From contig NZ_AP014627.1 of NCBI RefSeq assembly GCF_001547895.1, positions 1,863,501 through 1,927,500 on the forward strand: a stretch of 64,000 nucleotides of DNA, read 5' to 3'. Made by a program: the position numbers and the translations under genes. Below the pieces are notes generated by a model. It made no database searches and was not told where the DNA came from. It saw only the letters and a list, made by a program, of their open reading frames with translations. Numbering within the stretch: position 1 is the stretch's first letter; each line of letters opens with the position of its first letter. The DNA is from Pseudomonas sp. Os17. GTDB taxonomy: Bacteria > Pseudomonadota > Gammaproteobacteria > Pseudomonadales > Pseudomonadaceae. Of the stretch, positions 37,480 through 48,309 are shown piece after piece.

Positions 37480-37507
37480 ACTATAGTGAGATAAATCTGA
37501 ATGTCAA
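37480..37507 (-). promoter_or_regulatory. sigma70 promoter of gltA
   Basis: On the minus strand TTGACA (37507-37502) and TATAGT (37485-37480) are separated by 16 bp, close to consensus. It gives a leader of about 50 nt before the gltA ATG. Confidence 0.8.
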
Positions 37508-37621
37508 TTTGCCTAAAGTCTTGTCCCAGAAGGCTTTGGGAGGGATTTTTTAGCGAAATTCACCGCCATTTACGCCTTTTATATGGCTAACGCAATCAGC
37601 TATTAGGGGAAGGCGTTTGCG

Positions 37622-37650
37622 TTGTCATTAGTAGCCTAACTGTCTATACT
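37622..37650 (+). promoter_or_regulatory. sigma70 promoter of sdhCDAB
   Basis: TTGTCA (37622-37627) and TATACT (37645-37650) are separated by 17 bp, the optimal spacing. Transcription would start near 37657 and give a leader of about 115-130 nt. Confidence 0.78.
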
Positions 37651-37687
37651 CGGCCACCGACCTCCGTAGGCTTCTGGGCCCGCTTTA

Positions 37688-37738
37688 TTGGGGGTCGCAC
37701 TCCCTGGGTAGTGGTTACCTGACCAGTGCACTCCCCAA
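37688..37738 (+). promoter_or_regulatory. structured 5' leader hairpin of sdhC mRNA
   Basis: TTGGGG...GCACT on the left pairs with AGTGC...CCCCAA on the right across a 23-nt apical region, with a symmetrical internal loop. It lies between the predicted transcription start and the sdhC Shine-Dalgarno (TTAGGGG, 37756-37762). Confidence 0.5.
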
Positions 37739-37784
37739 CAACTTTGCCCTGATTGTTAGGGGCTCTTCAGTGTGAAAAAAAGCC

Positions 37785-38159
37785 GTGAATAGCCAACGAC
37801 CTGTAAACCTAGACCTAAGGACCATCAAACTCCCCATCACCGGCGTTACGTCGTTTCTTCACCGTGTTTCCGGCATCATCCTCTTCCTGGGCATCGGCAT
37901 CATGCTTTATGCATTGAGCAAATCCCTGGGTTCCGAGGAAGGCTATGCCGAGGTGAAGGCGTGCTTGACCAGTCCGCTGGCCAAATTCGTTGCATGGGGC
38001 CTCCTGTCCGCCTTGCTGTATCACTTGGTGGCCGGTGTACGCCATCTGATTATGGACATGGGCATCGGTGAGACGCTGGAAGGCGGCAAGCTGGGCTCGA
38101 AAATCGTTATCGCCGTATCCGTGGTGGTAATCGTTCTGGCGGGAGTTTGGATATGGTAA
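37785..38159 (+). CDS. sdhC: succinate dehydrogenase cytochrome b556 subunit SdhC
   Basis: A 124-residue membrane subunit with three helices. It has NSQRPVNLDLRTIKLPITGV, SFLHRVSGIILFLGIGI with the conserved quinone/heme-region Ser and His, and ALLYHLVAGVRHLIMDMGIG with the heme-ligand His. The internal GTG at 37785 has no visible Shine-Dalgarno. A better-supported GTG at 37772, nine bases after AGGGG, is in another frame and stops at 37790. Deleting one A from the A7 run would join it to sdhC and add the residues MKKA, giving 128 aa, the length I recall for Pseudomonas SdhC. Its end overlaps sdhD by 7 bp. Confidence 0.92.
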   Translation: MNSQRPVNLDLRTIKLPITGVTSFLHRVSGIILFLGIGIMLYALSKSLGSEEGYAEVKACLTSPLAKFVAWGLLSALLYHLVAGVRHLIMDMGIGETLEGGKLGSKIVIAVSVVVIVLAGVWIW

Positions 38160-38521
38160 CCAGCGTTACGAACCTGTCGCGTTCGGGCCTTTATGACTGG
38201 ATGGCACAACGTGTGTCTGCGGTCGTTCTCGCGGCTTATTTCATTTTCCTGATCGGATACCTCGTAGCGAATCCGGGCATTGACTACACCCAGTGGCATG
38301 GCCTGTTCGCAAACAACTGGATGCGTATCTTCAGTCTGCTGGCCATGGTGGCCCTGGGCGCTCACGCCTGGGTCGGCATGTGGACCATCTCGACTGACTA
38401 CCTGACGCCGATGGCGCTGGGCAAGTCGGCGACAGCAGTGCGTTTCCTTTTCCAGGCAGTATGCGGCGTCGCGATGTTCGCTTACTTCGTCTGGGGTGTG
38501 CAGATTCTCTGGGGTATCTGA
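38153..38521 (+). CDS. sdhD: succinate dehydrogenase membrane anchor subunit SdhD
   Basis: A 122-residue three-helix subunit completing the quinone and heme b site with SdhC. It has LSRSGLYDWMAQRVSAVVLA, QWHGLFANNWMRIFSLLAMV and ALGAHAWVGMWTISTDYLTP, with the expected His. The start MVTSVTNLSRSG at 38153 is chosen over an in-frame ATG two codons upstream. It overlaps the sdhC stop and is followed 3 bp later by sdhA. Confidence 0.96.
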   Translation: MVTSVTNLSRSGLYDWMAQRVSAVVLAAYFIFLIGYLVANPGIDYTQWHGLFANNWMRIFSLLAMVALGAHAWVGMWTISTDYLTPMALGKSATAVRFLFQAVCGVAMFAYFVWGVQILWGI

Positions 38522-38524
38522 TTC

Positions 38525-40297
38525 ATGGCTAACATTCCAACCATTTCTTTCGACGCCATCATCATTGGCGGCGGCGGCGCCGGCATGCGTGCCGCACTGC
38601 AGCTGGCCCAGGGTGGCCACAAGACTGCCGTGATCACCAAGGTGTTCCCGACCCGTTCGCACACTGTGTCTGCCCAGGGCGGCATCACCTGCGCGATCGC
38701 CTCGGCGGACCCGAACGATGACTGGCGCTGGCACATGTACGATACCGTCAAGGGTTCCGACTACATCGGTGACCAGGACGCTATCGAATACATGTGTCAG
38801 GAAGGCCCGGCTGCGGTCTTCGAACTGGACCACATGGGTCTGCCGTTCTCCCGTACCGAAACCGGTCGTATCTACCAGCGTCCTTTCGGCGGTCAGTCCA
38901 AGGACTACGGCAAGGGCGGCCAGGCGGCTCGTACCTGCGCAGCTTCCGACCGTACCGGTCACGCGCTGCTGCACACCCTTTATCAGGGCAACCTGAAAGC
39001 CGGTACCACCTTCCTCAACGAGTGGTACGCAGTCGATCTGGTGAAGAACCAGGATGGCGCCTTTGTTGGCGTGATCGCTATCTGCATCGAAACCGGCGAA
39101 ACCACCTACATCCGCTCCAAGGCCACCGTTCTGGCTACCGGCGGTGCAGGTCGTATCTACGCTTCCACCACCAACGCCCTGATCAACACCGGTGACGGTG
39201 TAGGCATGGCGCTGCGTGCCGGCGTTCCGGTGCAAGACATCGAAATGTGGCAGTTCCACCCGACCGGCATCGCCGGCGCCGGTGTACTGGTAACCGAAGG
39301 TTGCCGTGGTGAAGGTGGCTACCTGATCAACAAGCACGGCGAGCGTTTCATGGAGCGTTATGCTCCGAACGCCAAAGACCTGGCTGGTCGCGACGTTGTA
39401 GCGCGCTCCATGGTCAAGGAAATCATCGCCGGCAACGGCTGTGGCCCGAATGGCGACCACGTGATGCTCAAGCTCGATCACCTGGGCGAGGAAGTGCTGC
39501 ACAGTCGCCTGCCTGGCATCTGCGAGCTGTCCAAGACCTTCGCCCACGTTGACCCGGTGGTTGCTCCGGTTCCGGTCGTTCCAACCTGCCACTACATGAT
39601 GGGCGGCGTTGCCACCAACATTCATGGTCAGGCGATCACTCAGAACGCTGCTGGCGAAGACACTATCATCCCTGGCCTGTTTGCAGTGGGTGAAGTGGCT
39701 TGCGTATCGGTACACGGTGCCAACCGTCTGGGCGGCAACTCGCTGCTGGACCTGGTGGTGTTCGGTCGTGCAGCTGGCCTGCACCTGGAAAAAGCGCTGT
39801 CCGACGGTATCGAATACCGCGACGCCAGCGACACCGACGTCGACGTAGCCCTGAACCGCCTGGCCAAGCTCAACGAGCGCACCACCGGTGAAGACGTTGC
39901 AACCCTGCGTCGCGAGCTGCAGAGCTGCATGCAGAACTACTTCGGTGTATTCCGTACTGGCGAATACATGCAGAAGGGTATCGCCCAGCTGGCCGATCTG
40001 CGCGAGCGTATCGCCAACGTCAAGATCAACGACAAGTCTCAGGCTTTCAACACTGCACGTATCGAAGCACTTGAGCTGCAGAACCTGCTGGAAGTGGCTG
40101 AAGCCACCGCCATCGCTGCCGAAGTGCGTAAAGAGTCCCGCGGCGCTCACGCCCGTGAAGACTTTGAAGACCGTGACGACGAAAACTGGCTGTGCCACAC
40201 CCTGTACTTCCCGGGTGAGAAGCGCGTTGCCAAGCGTGCGGTCAACTTCTCGCCGAAGACTGTTCCGACTTTTGAACCAAAAGTCCGGACTTACTAA
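38525..40297 (+). CDS. sdhA: succinate dehydrogenase flavoprotein subunit SdhA
   Basis: A 590-residue catalytic subunit oxidising succinate to fumarate. N-terminal FAD fold: [20 protein letters not shown]. The His that binds FAD covalently is in [13 protein letters not shown]. Active-site regions include [40 protein letters not shown] and [20 protein letters not shown]. The C-terminus has the usual [12 protein letters not shown]. Codon usage shifts toward U-ending codons compared with accessory genes nearby, in line with high expression. Confidence 0.98.
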   Translation: MANIPTISFDAIIIGGGGAGMRAALQLAQGGHKTAVITKVFPTRSHTVSAQGGITCAIASADPNDDWRWHMYDTVKGSDYIGDQDAIEYMCQEGPAAVFELDHMGLPFSRTETGRIYQRPFGGQSKDYGKGGQAARTCAASDRTGHALLHTLYQGNLKAGTTFLNEWYAVDLVKNQDGAFVGVIAICIETGETTYIRSKATVLATGGAGRIYASTTNALINTGDGVGMALRAGVPVQDIEMWQFHPTGIAGAGVLVTEGCRGEGGYLINKHGERFMERYAPNAKDLAGRDVVARSMVKEIIAGNGCGPNGDHVMLKLDHLGEEVLHSRLPGICELSKTFAHVDPVVAPVPVVPTCHYMMGGVATNIHGQAITQNAAGEDTIIPGLFAVGEVACVSVHGANRLGGNSLLDLVVFGRAAGLHLEKALSDGIEYRDASDTDVDVALNRLAKLNERTTGEDVATLRRELQSCMQNYFGVFRTGEYMQKGIAQLADLRERIANVKINDKSQAFNTARIEALELQNLLEVAEATAIAAEVRKESRGAHAREDFEDRDDENWLCHTLYFPGEKRVAKRAVNFSPKTVPTFEPKVRTY

Positions 40298-40309
40298 AGG
40301 GTGATCGAT

Positions 40310-41014
40310 ATGTTGCAAGTTGAAGTTTATCGTTACAACCCAGACACCGACTCGGCTCCGAAAACCCAGGTTTTCCAGGTCGACACCGGTGGCAAGGACC
40401 TGATGGTGCTGGACGTGCTGGCGCTGATCAAAGAGCAGGACGAGGGTTTCTCCTACCGTCGTTCCTGCCGTGAAGGCGTTTGCGGTTCCGATGGCATGAA
40501 CATCAACGGCAAGAACGGCCTGGCGTGCATCACGCCGCTGTCTGCCGTGGTCAAGAAGAACAAGCTGGTTATTCGTCCGCTGCCAGGTCTGCCGGTTATC
40601 CGTGACCTGGTCGTCGATATGAGCATCTTCTACAAGCAATACGAGAAGGTGAAACCATTCCTGCAGAACGATACGCCGGCTCCGGCCATCGAGCGTCTGC
40701 AGTCCCCGGAAGAGCGCGAGAAGCTCGACGGTCTGTACGAGTGCATCCTGTGCGCTTGCTGCTCGACCTCTTGCCCGTCCTTCTGGTGGAACCCGGACAA
40801 GTTCCTGGGTCCAGCTGCCCTGCTGCAAGCCTACCGCTTCCTGGCAGACAGCCGTGACACCAAGACATCCGAGCGTCTGGCTTCTCTGGACGACCCGTTC
40901 AGCGTATTCCGCTGCCGGGGGATCATGAACTGCGTCAACGTATGTCCCAAAGGCCTGAACCCGACTAAGGCCATCGGTCACATTCGTAACATGCTGCTGC
41001 AGAGCGGCGTGTGA
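40310..41014 (+). CDS. sdhB: succinate dehydrogenase iron-sulfur subunit SdhB
   Basis: A 234-residue subunit with three Fe-S cluster regions. The [2Fe-2S] region is SCREGVCGSDGMNINGKNGL with the next Cys. The [4Fe-4S] and [3Fe-4S] regions are CILCACCSTSCPSFWWN and CRGIMNCVNVCPKGLNP. The ATG at 40310 is chosen because AAAGGG lies 8 bp before it; the GTG at 40301 would add three residues and has poor spacing. The gene is followed by a hairpin-rich 263-bp gap and sucA. Confidence 0.97.
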   Translation: MLQVEVYRYNPDTDSAPKTQVFQVDTGGKDLMVLDVLALIKEQDEGFSYRRSCREGVCGSDGMNINGKNGLACITPLSAVVKKNKLVIRPLPGLPVIRDLVVDMSIFYKQYEKVKPFLQNDTPAPAIERLQSPEEREKLDGLYECILCACCSTSCPSFWWNPDKFLGPAALLQAYRFLADSRDTKTSERLASLDDPFSVFRCRGIMNCVNVCPKGLNPTKAIGHIRNMLLQSGV

Positions 41015-41093
41015 TTCAGCTGTTGTACCCGTAGGACCGCTGTACCCGTAAAGGCCAAGGCGCGGGCTTCAACCCGCGTCATGGCTCTAACCT

Positions 41094-41128
41094 GAGCAGC
41101 AGCTCACAAAGTGGCTGCTCTTATTTTT
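41094..41128 (+). terminator. terminator-like hairpin after sdhB
   Basis: GAGCAGC and GCTGCTC flank an 18-nt loop and are followed by TTATTTTT. It may end or attenuate sdh transcription before sucA. A smaller hairpin, CGCGGG...CCCGCG, lies upstream at 41061-41078. Confidence 0.6.
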
Positions 41129-41149
41129 GAAGAAATGAGACAAGCAGGG

Positions 41150-41277
41150 GCATCCGGGCTGGTACCCGGACTATCAGCGTGATCCTAAGTGGCTTGTTTT
41201 GGTCGCTGCATTCGGACTTCTGCAAGCTTGCTCGGTGTCTTCGCCGGTGGTGTTCCCCTAACCGAGGGTGACCAAGC
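41150..41277 (+). ncRNA. structured leader of sucA (candidate sucA-II RNA motif)
   Basis: Two helices are visible: TCCGGG/CCCGGA at 41153-41170, and a 3' helix that pairs GCTTG-CTCGGT (41226-41236) with ACCGAG (41261-41266) and CAAGC (41273-41277). The 3' helix buries the sucA Shine-Dalgarno (GAGGGTGA) next to the ATG. A structured RNA called sucA-II has been published upstream of Pseudomonas sucA; position fits, but I cannot align to the model here. Confidence 0.55.
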
Positions 41278-44109
41278 ATGCAAGAAAGCGTGATGCAGCG
41301 CATGTGGAACAGCGCCTACCTATCCGGTAGTAACGCTGCCTATGTGGAAGAGCTCTACGAGCTCTACCTGCACGACCCTAACGCTGTGCCAGAAGAGTGG
41401 CGCACTTACTTTCAGAAGTTGCCTACCGACGGCAGCACTGCCATCGATGTTTCGCACTCGACAATCCGCGATCATTTCGTCTTGCTGGCAAAGAACCAGC
41501 GCCGCGCCCAACCGGTATCCGCCGGCAGCGTGAGCAGTGAGCACGAGAAGAAGCAAGTTGAAGTGCTGCGATTGATCCAGGCCTATCGGATGCGTGGCCA
41601 CCAGGCAGCCCAGCTTGACCCGCTGGGGCTGTGGCAGCGTCCTGCACCTGCAGACCTGTCGATCAATCATTACGGCTTGACCAATGCCGATCTTGATACG
41701 ACCTTCCGTGCCGGCGACCTGTTCATCGGCAAAGAGGAAGCGAGCCTACGCGAAATTCACGAAGCGTTGCAGCAGACATATTGCCGCACCATCGGCGCTG
41801 AATTCACGCACATCACCGATTCCGAGCAGCGCCAGTGGTTCCAGCAGCGTCTGGAAAGCGTGCGCGGCCGTCCGACCTATTCCGCCGACATCAAGAGCCA
41901 CCTGCTCGAGCGCGTCACCGCCGGCGAAGGCCTGGAAAAATACCTGGGTACCAAATACCCGGGCACCAAGCGTTTCGGCCTGGAAGGCGGCGAAAGCCTG
42001 ATTCCGATGCTCGACGAGTTGATCCAGCGTTCCGGTTCCTACGGCACCAAGGAAGTCGTGATCGGCATGGCCCACCGTGGCCGCCTCAACGTGCTGGTCA
42101 ACACCTTCGGCAAGAACCCGCGCGAGCTGTTCGACGAGTTCGAAGGCAAGAAGAAGGTCGAGCTGGGCTCCGGTGACGTCAAGTACCACCAGGGCTTCTC
42201 GTCCAACGTGATGACCACCGGTGGCGAAGTTCACCTGGCCATGGCGTTCAACCCGTCCCACCTGGAAATTGTTTCTCCGGTGGTCGAAGGTTCGGTGCGC
42301 GCTCGTCAGGACCGTCGCAACGACCAGACCGGTGACAAGGTTCTGCCGATCTCGATCCACGGTGACGCGGCATTTGCCGGTCAGGGCGTGGTGATGGAAA
42401 CCTTCCAGATGTCCCAGACCCGCGGTTTCCGTACCGGCGGCACTGTGCACATCGTGATCAACAACCAGGTTGGTTTCACCATCAGCAACCCGCTGGACTC
42501 GCGTTCCACCGAGTACGCCACCGACGTTGCGAAGATGATCCAGGCGCCGATCCTCCATGTGAATGGTGATGATCCGGAAGCCGTGTTGTTCGTGACCCAG
42601 CTGGCCATCGACTACCGCATGCAGTACAAGCGCGATGTGGTGATCGACCTGGTCTGCTACCGTCGTCGCGGCCACAACGAGGCCGACGAGCCAAGCGGCA
42701 CCCAGCCACTGATGTATCAGCAGATCACCAAGCAGCGCACCACCCGTGAGCTGTATGCCGATCGCCTGATCCAGAGCGGTGTGCTTGACGCAGAGCGTGT
42801 TCAGGCGAAAGTCGATGAGTACCGCAATGCGCTGGACAACGGTCTGCACGTAGTTAAGAGCCTGGTCAAGGAACCGAACAAAGAGTTGTTCGTGGACTGG
42901 CGCCCATACCTGGGCCACACCTGGACCGCGCGTCACGACACCACCTTCGATCTCAAGACCCTGCAGGAACTGTCCGCCAAGCTGCTGGAATTGCCAGAAG
43001 GCTTCGTGGTTCAGCGTCAGGTCGCGAAGATCTACGAAGACCGTCAGAAGATGCAAGCCGGCGGCCTGCCGATCAACTGGGGTTACGCTGAAACCATGGC
43101 GTACGCGACCCTGGCGTTTGAAGGTCACCCGATCCGCATGACCGGCCAGGACATCGGCCGCGGCACCTTCTCGCACCGCCACGCTGTTCTGCACAACCAG
43201 AAAGATGCCAGCACTTACGTGCCGCTCAAGCATCTGTTCGAAGGTCAGCCGCGCTTTGACCTGTACGACTCCTTCCTGTCGGAAGAGGCGGTACTGGCAT
43301 TCGAATACGGCTACTCGACCACCACGCCGAACGCGCTGGTGATCTGGGAAGCCCAGTTCGGCGACTTCGCCAACGGTGCGCAAGTGGTGATCGACCAGTT
43401 CATCACCAGCGGCGAGCACAAGTGGGGCCGTCTCTGCGGTCTGACCATGCTGCTGCCTCACGGTTACGAAGGTCAGGGCCCCGAGCACTCCTCGGCGCGC
43501 CTGGAGCGTTACCTGCAGCTGTGCGCCGAGCACAACATTCAGGTGTGCATGCCGACCACGCCGGCACAGATCTACCACTTGCTGCGTCGCCAGGTGATCC
43601 GTCCTCTGCGCAAGCCGCTGGTGGTACTGACTCCGAAGTCGCTGCTGCGTCACAAGCTGGCCATCTCGACTCTGGAAGATCTGGCCGAAGGTTCGTTCCA
43701 GACCGTTATTCCGGAAATCGACGCACTGGACCCGAAAAAGGTCGAGCGCCTGATTCTGTGTAGCGGCAAGGTCTACTACGACCTGTTGGAAAAACGCCGT
43801 GCCGAAGGTCGTGAAGACATCGCCATCGTGCGTATCGAGCAGCTGTACCCGTTCCCTGAGGACGACCTGAACGAAGTCCTGGCTCCGTACACCAACCTCA
43901 AGCACGTGGTCTGGTGTCAGGAAGAGCCGATGAACCAGGGCGCCTGGTACTGCAGCCAGCACCACATGCGTCGCATCGTAGGCAATCACGACAAGTCGCT
44001 CGTACTCGAGTACGCCGGCCGTGACGCCTCTGCTGCGCCTGCTTGTGGCTACGCGTCGATGCACGCCGAGCAGCAGGAAAAACTGCTGCAAGATGCTTTC
44101 ACTGTTTAA
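41278..44109 (+). CDS. sucA: 2-oxoglutarate dehydrogenase E1 component
   Basis: A 943-residue ThDP enzyme that decarboxylates 2-oxoglutarate and transfers the succinyl group to SucB. N-terminal LSGSNAAYVEELYELYLHDP binds E2. ThDP and active-site regions include GMAHRGRLNVLVN, FNPSHLEIVSPVVEGSVRAR, SIHGDAAFAGQGVVMETFQM and VIDLVCYRRRGHNEADEPS. The C-terminal half has GRGTFSHRHAVLHNQ and LLPHGYEGQGPEHSSARLER. The length is as expected. The Shine-Dalgarno lies within a predicted stem, so translation may be regulated. Confidence 0.98.
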   Translation: MQESVMQRMWNSAYLSGSNAAYVEELYELYLHDPNAVPEEWRTYFQKLPTDGSTAIDVSHSTIRDHFVLLAKNQRRAQPVSAGSVSSEHEKKQVEVLRLIQAYRMRGHQAAQLDPLGLWQRPAPADLSINHYGLTNADLDTTFRAGDLFIGKEEASLREIHEALQQTYCRTIGAEFTHITDSEQRQWFQQRLESVRGRPTYSADIKSHLLERVTAGEGLEKYLGTKYPGTKRFGLEGGESLIPMLDELIQRSGSYGTKEVVIGMAHRGRLNVLVNTFGKNPRELFDEFEGKKKVELGSGDVKYHQGFSSNVMTTGGEVHLAMAFNPSHLEIVSPVVEGSVRARQDRRNDQTGDKVLPISIHGDAAFAGQGVVMETFQMSQTRGFRTGGTVHIVINNQVGFTISNPLDSRSTEYATDVAKMIQAPILHVNGDDPEAVLFVTQLAIDYRMQYKRDVVIDLVCYRRRGHNEADEPSGTQPLMYQQITKQRTTRELYADRLIQSGVLDAERVQAKVDEYRNALDNGLHVVKSLVKEPNKELFVDWRPYLGHTWTARHDTTFDLKTLQELSAKLLELPEGFVVQRQVAKIYEDRQKMQAGGLPINWGYAETMAYATLAFEGHPIRMTGQDIGRGTFSHRHAVLHNQKDASTYVPLKHLFEGQPRFDLYDSFLSEEAVLAFEYGYSTTTPNALVIWEAQFGDFANGAQVVIDQFITSGEHKWGRLCGLTMLLPHGYEGQGPEHSSARLERYLQLCAEHNIQVCMPTTPAQIYHLLRRQVIRPLRKPLVVLTPKSLLRHKLAISTLEDLAEGSFQTVIPEIDALDPKKVERLILCSGKVYYDLLEKRRAEGREDIAIVRIEQLYPFPEDDLNEVLAPYTNLKHVVWCQEEPMNQGAWYCSQHHMRRIVGNHDKSLVLEYAGRDASAAPACGYASMHAEQQEKLLQDAFTV

Positions 44110-44151
44110 CGCCTTCGCGCACCTGAAACCGAATTTAAGGAACCACAGATA

Positions 44152-45372
44152 ATGGCTATCGAGATCAAAGCCCCCACTTTCCCGGAATCGGTTGCCGATG
44201 GCACCGTTGCCACCTGGCACAAGCAACCGGGCGAAGCCGTCAAGCGCGACGAGCTGATCGTCGACATCGAGACCGACAAGGTTGTGCTGGAAGTTCTGGC
44301 CACCGCTGACGGCGTGCTGGGCGCTATCGTCAAGAACGAAGGCGACACCGTTCTGTCCGACGAAGTTCTGGGCTCCATCGTTGAAGGCGGTGCCGCTACC
44401 GCTGCTCCTGCTGCCGCTGCTCCGGCCGCTGCCGCTGCTGCCCCGGCTGCCGCTGACGGCGAAGACGATCCAATCGCCGCTCCTGCCGCGCGCAAGCTGG
44501 CTGAAGAAAACGGCATCAACATCGCTTCCGTTGCCGGTACCGGCAAAGGTGGTCGTGTGACCAAGGAAGACGTAGTGGCTGCCGTTGCCGCCAAGAAAGC
44601 CGCTCCGGCTGCCGCGCCTGCCAAGGCTCCGGCCCCGGCTGCCGCTGCTCCGGTGTTCGCTGCCGGTGATCGCGTCGAGAAGCGCGTACCAATGACCCGT
44701 CTGCGTGCCAAGGTTGCCGAGCGTCTGGTTGAAGCCCAGTCGAACATGGCGATGCTGACCACCTTCAACGAAGTCGACATGACCGAAGTCATGGCCCTGC
44801 GTTCGAAGTACAAGGACCTGTTCGAGAAGTCCCACAACGGCGTGCGCCTGGGCTTCATGTCGTTCTTCGTCAAGGCCGCCACCGAAGCGCTGAAACGCTT
44901 CCCTGCGGTCAACGCCTCGATCGACGGTTCCGACATCGTTTACCACGGCTACGCCGACATCGGTGTTGCGGTCTCCAGCGACCGTGGCCTGGTGGTTCCG
45001 GTTCTGCGTAATGCCGAGCTGATGAGCCTGGCCGAAATCGAAGGCGGCATCGCCACCTTCGGCAAGAAGGCTCGCGACGGCAAGCTGTCGATGGAAGAAA
45101 TGACCGGTGGTACTTTCACCATCACCAACGGTGGTACTTTCGGCTCGATGATGTCGACCCCGATCGTCAACCCACCGCAAGCCGCTATCCTGGGCATGCA
45201 CAACATCCTGCAACGTCCTATGGCGATCAACGGTCAGGTAGTAATCCGTCCGATGATGTACCTGGCGCTGTCCTACGATCACCGTCTGATCGACGGTAAA
45301 GAAGCTGTGACATTCTTGGTAACCATCAAGAACCTGCTGGAAGACCCGGCGCGTCTGCTTCTGGACATCTAA
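44152..45372 (+). CDS. sucB: dihydrolipoyllysine succinyltransferase (2-oxoglutarate dehydrogenase E2)
   Basis: A 406-residue E2 with the domains in order: one lipoyl domain (about 3-77) with the lipoylated Lys in [12 protein letters not shown], an Ala/Pro-rich linker, an E3/E1-binding domain ([20 protein letters not shown]), a second Ala/Pro linker, and the catalytic domain with the active-site His in [13 protein letters not shown]. It transfers succinyl groups to CoA. A dispersed inverted repeat separates it from lpd. Confidence 0.98.
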   Translation: MAIEIKAPTFPESVADGTVATWHKQPGEAVKRDELIVDIETDKVVLEVLATADGVLGAIVKNEGDTVLSDEVLGSIVEGGAATAAPAAAAPAAAAAAPAAADGEDDPIAAPAARKLAEENGINIASVAGTGKGGRVTKEDVVAAVAAKKAAPAAAPAKAPAPAAAAPVFAAGDRVEKRVPMTRLRAKVAERLVEAQSNMAMLTTFNEVDMTEVMALRSKYKDLFEKSHNGVRLGFMSFFVKAATEALKRFPAVNASIDGSDIVYHGYADIGVAVSSDRGLVVPVLRNAELMSLAEIEGGIATFGKKARDGKLSMEEMTGGTFTITNGGTFGSMMSTPIVNPPQAAILGMHNILQRPMAINGQVVIRPMMYLALSYDHRLIDGKEAVTFLVTIKNLLEDPARLLLDI

Positions 45373-45379
45373 AAAGCAG

Positions 45380-46912
<1,533 letters not shown>

Positions 46913-46945
46913 GCAATAATAAGAAACCACGGCGGTTGGCCCGTC

Positions 46946-47142
46946 GTGAGCCTTGTGCGCAAGACTCACCGCGGAATATCCGCTGGACTCGACCTCTTGA
47001 GGTAGCGCCACACACTGGATCGGGGCCCAGGCTCCGGGTTCAGGGTGTGGCGCTGGTTTGAGAGTAGCGGTCACAGGTGGTGCGGCACTCAATATTGAGC
47101 GCAGCGCCGAATGCGCAGTACCTAACGAAGACGGTAAAAAGC
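46946..47142 (+). ncRNA. structured leader of sucC (candidate sucC RNA motif)
   Basis: The 230-bp gap before sucC holds several helices. GTGAGCCTTG/CAAGACTCAC lies at 46946-46969. A long foldback of AGCGCCACACACTG (47004-47017) pairs with CAGGGTGTGGCGCT (47041-47054), and the arms extend inward. A conserved sucC RNA motif has been described in Pseudomonas in this position. The match is by position and structure only. Confidence 0.55.
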
Positions 47143-48309
47143 ATGAATCTTCACGAGTATCAGGGTAAGCAGCTGTTCGCTGAATACGGCCTGCCAGTAT
47201 CCAAAGGCTACGCGGTAGACACCCCGGAAGAAGCAGCAGAAGCTTGCGACAAAATCGGCGGCTCCGAGTGGGTTGTCAAAGCCCAGGTTCACGCCGGTGG
47301 TCGCGGTAAAGCGGGCGGCGTTAAGCTGGTTCGCAGCAAAGAAGACGCTAAGGCATTCGCTCAGCAGTGGTTGGGCAAGCGTCTGGTGACCTATCAGACT
47401 GACGCCAATGGCCAGCCTGTCACCAAGATCCTGGTTGAATCGTGCACTGATATCGCTAAAGAGCTGTACCTGGGCGCTGTCGTTGACCGTTCGAGCCGTC
47501 GCATCGTGTTCATGGCTTCCACCGAAGGTGGCGTGGACATCGAGAAAATCGCTCACGACACTCCAGAAAAAATTCTGAAAGCCACTATCGATCCACTGGT
47601 TGGCGCTCAGCCATTCCAAGGTCGCGAGCTGGCTTTCCAACTGGGTCTGGAAGGCAAGCAAGTTGCCCAGTTCGCCAAGATCTTCGTGGGTCTGGCCAAA
47701 CTGTTCCAGGATCACGATCTGGCCCTGTTGGAAGTGAACCCGCTGGTGATCAAGGCTGACGGCGATCTGCACTGCCTGGACGCCAAGATCAACATCGACG
47801 CCAACGCCATGTACCGTCAGCCTAAGCTGAAGACTTTCCACGATCCGTCGCAGGACGATCCGCGCGAAGCGCACGCTGCCAAGTTCGAACTGAACTACGT
47901 AGCCCTGGAAGGCAACATCGGCTGCATGGTCAACGGTGCCGGCCTGGCCATGGGTACCATGGACATCGTCAACCTGCACGGCGGTAAGCCAGCCAACTTC
48001 CTCGACGTGGGCGGTGGTGCTACCAAAGAGCGCGTGACCGAAGCCTTCAAGATCATTCTGTCCGACACCAACGTCGCTGCAGTACTGGTCAACATCTTCG
48101 GCGGCATCGTTCGCTGCGACATGATTGCCGAAGGCATCATCGGCGCCGTGAAAGAAGTCGGCGTGAAAATCCCGGTTGTTGTTCGCCTTGAAGGCAACAA
48201 CGCGGAACTGGGCGCTAAAGTACTGGCAGAAAGCGGCTTGAACATCATCGCTGCTACCAGCCTGACCGACGCTGCTCAACAAGTTGTCAAAGCTGCGGAG
48301 GGCAAATAA
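47143..48309 (+). CDS. sucC: succinyl-CoA synthetase (ADP-forming) beta subunit
   Basis: A 388-residue ATP-grasp subunit: [60 protein letters not shown] with Mg2+ ligands, and [34 protein letters not shown]. The canonical start is the ATG at 47143; a longer frame runs back into the leader RNA and is rejected. Codons are biased toward U-ending forms, as for strongly expressed genes. It shares its stop-codon base with the sucD ATG. Confidence 0.98.
   Translation: MNLHEYQGKQLFAEYGLPVSKGYAVDTPEEAAEACDKIGGSEWVVKAQVHAGGRGKAGGVKLVRSKEDAKAFAQQWLGKRLVTYQTDANGQPVTKILVESCTDIAKELYLGAVVDRSSRRIVFMASTEGGVDIEKIAHDTPEKILKATIDPLVGAQPFQGRELAFQLGLEGKQVAQFAKIFVGLAKLFQDHDLALLEVNPLVIKADGDLHCLDAKINIDANAMYRQPKLKTFHDPSQDDPREAHAAKFELNYVALEGNIGCMVNGAGLAMGTMDIVNLHGGKPANFLDVGGGATKERVTEAFKIILSDTNVAAVLVNIFGGIVRCDMIAEGIIGAVKEVGVKIPVVVRLEGNNAELGAKVLAESGLNIIAATSLTDAAQQVVKAAEGK

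Larger units (their letters stand above)
37422..37784. other. 363-bp divergent promoter region between gltA and sdhC
   Basis: Carries the gltA promoter (minus), the sdh promoter (plus), a long leader hairpin (37688-37738) and the A7 run near the sdhC start. The middle (about 37510-37620) is comparatively AT-rich, a likely site for regulators, but I see no clear operator. Confidence 0.75.

Noticed and set aside
38021..40981. 986-residue open frame on the minus strand opposite sdhDAB
   Set aside because: Same cause: codon bias of sdh genes leaves the antisense frame open. The translation is low in recognisable structure.
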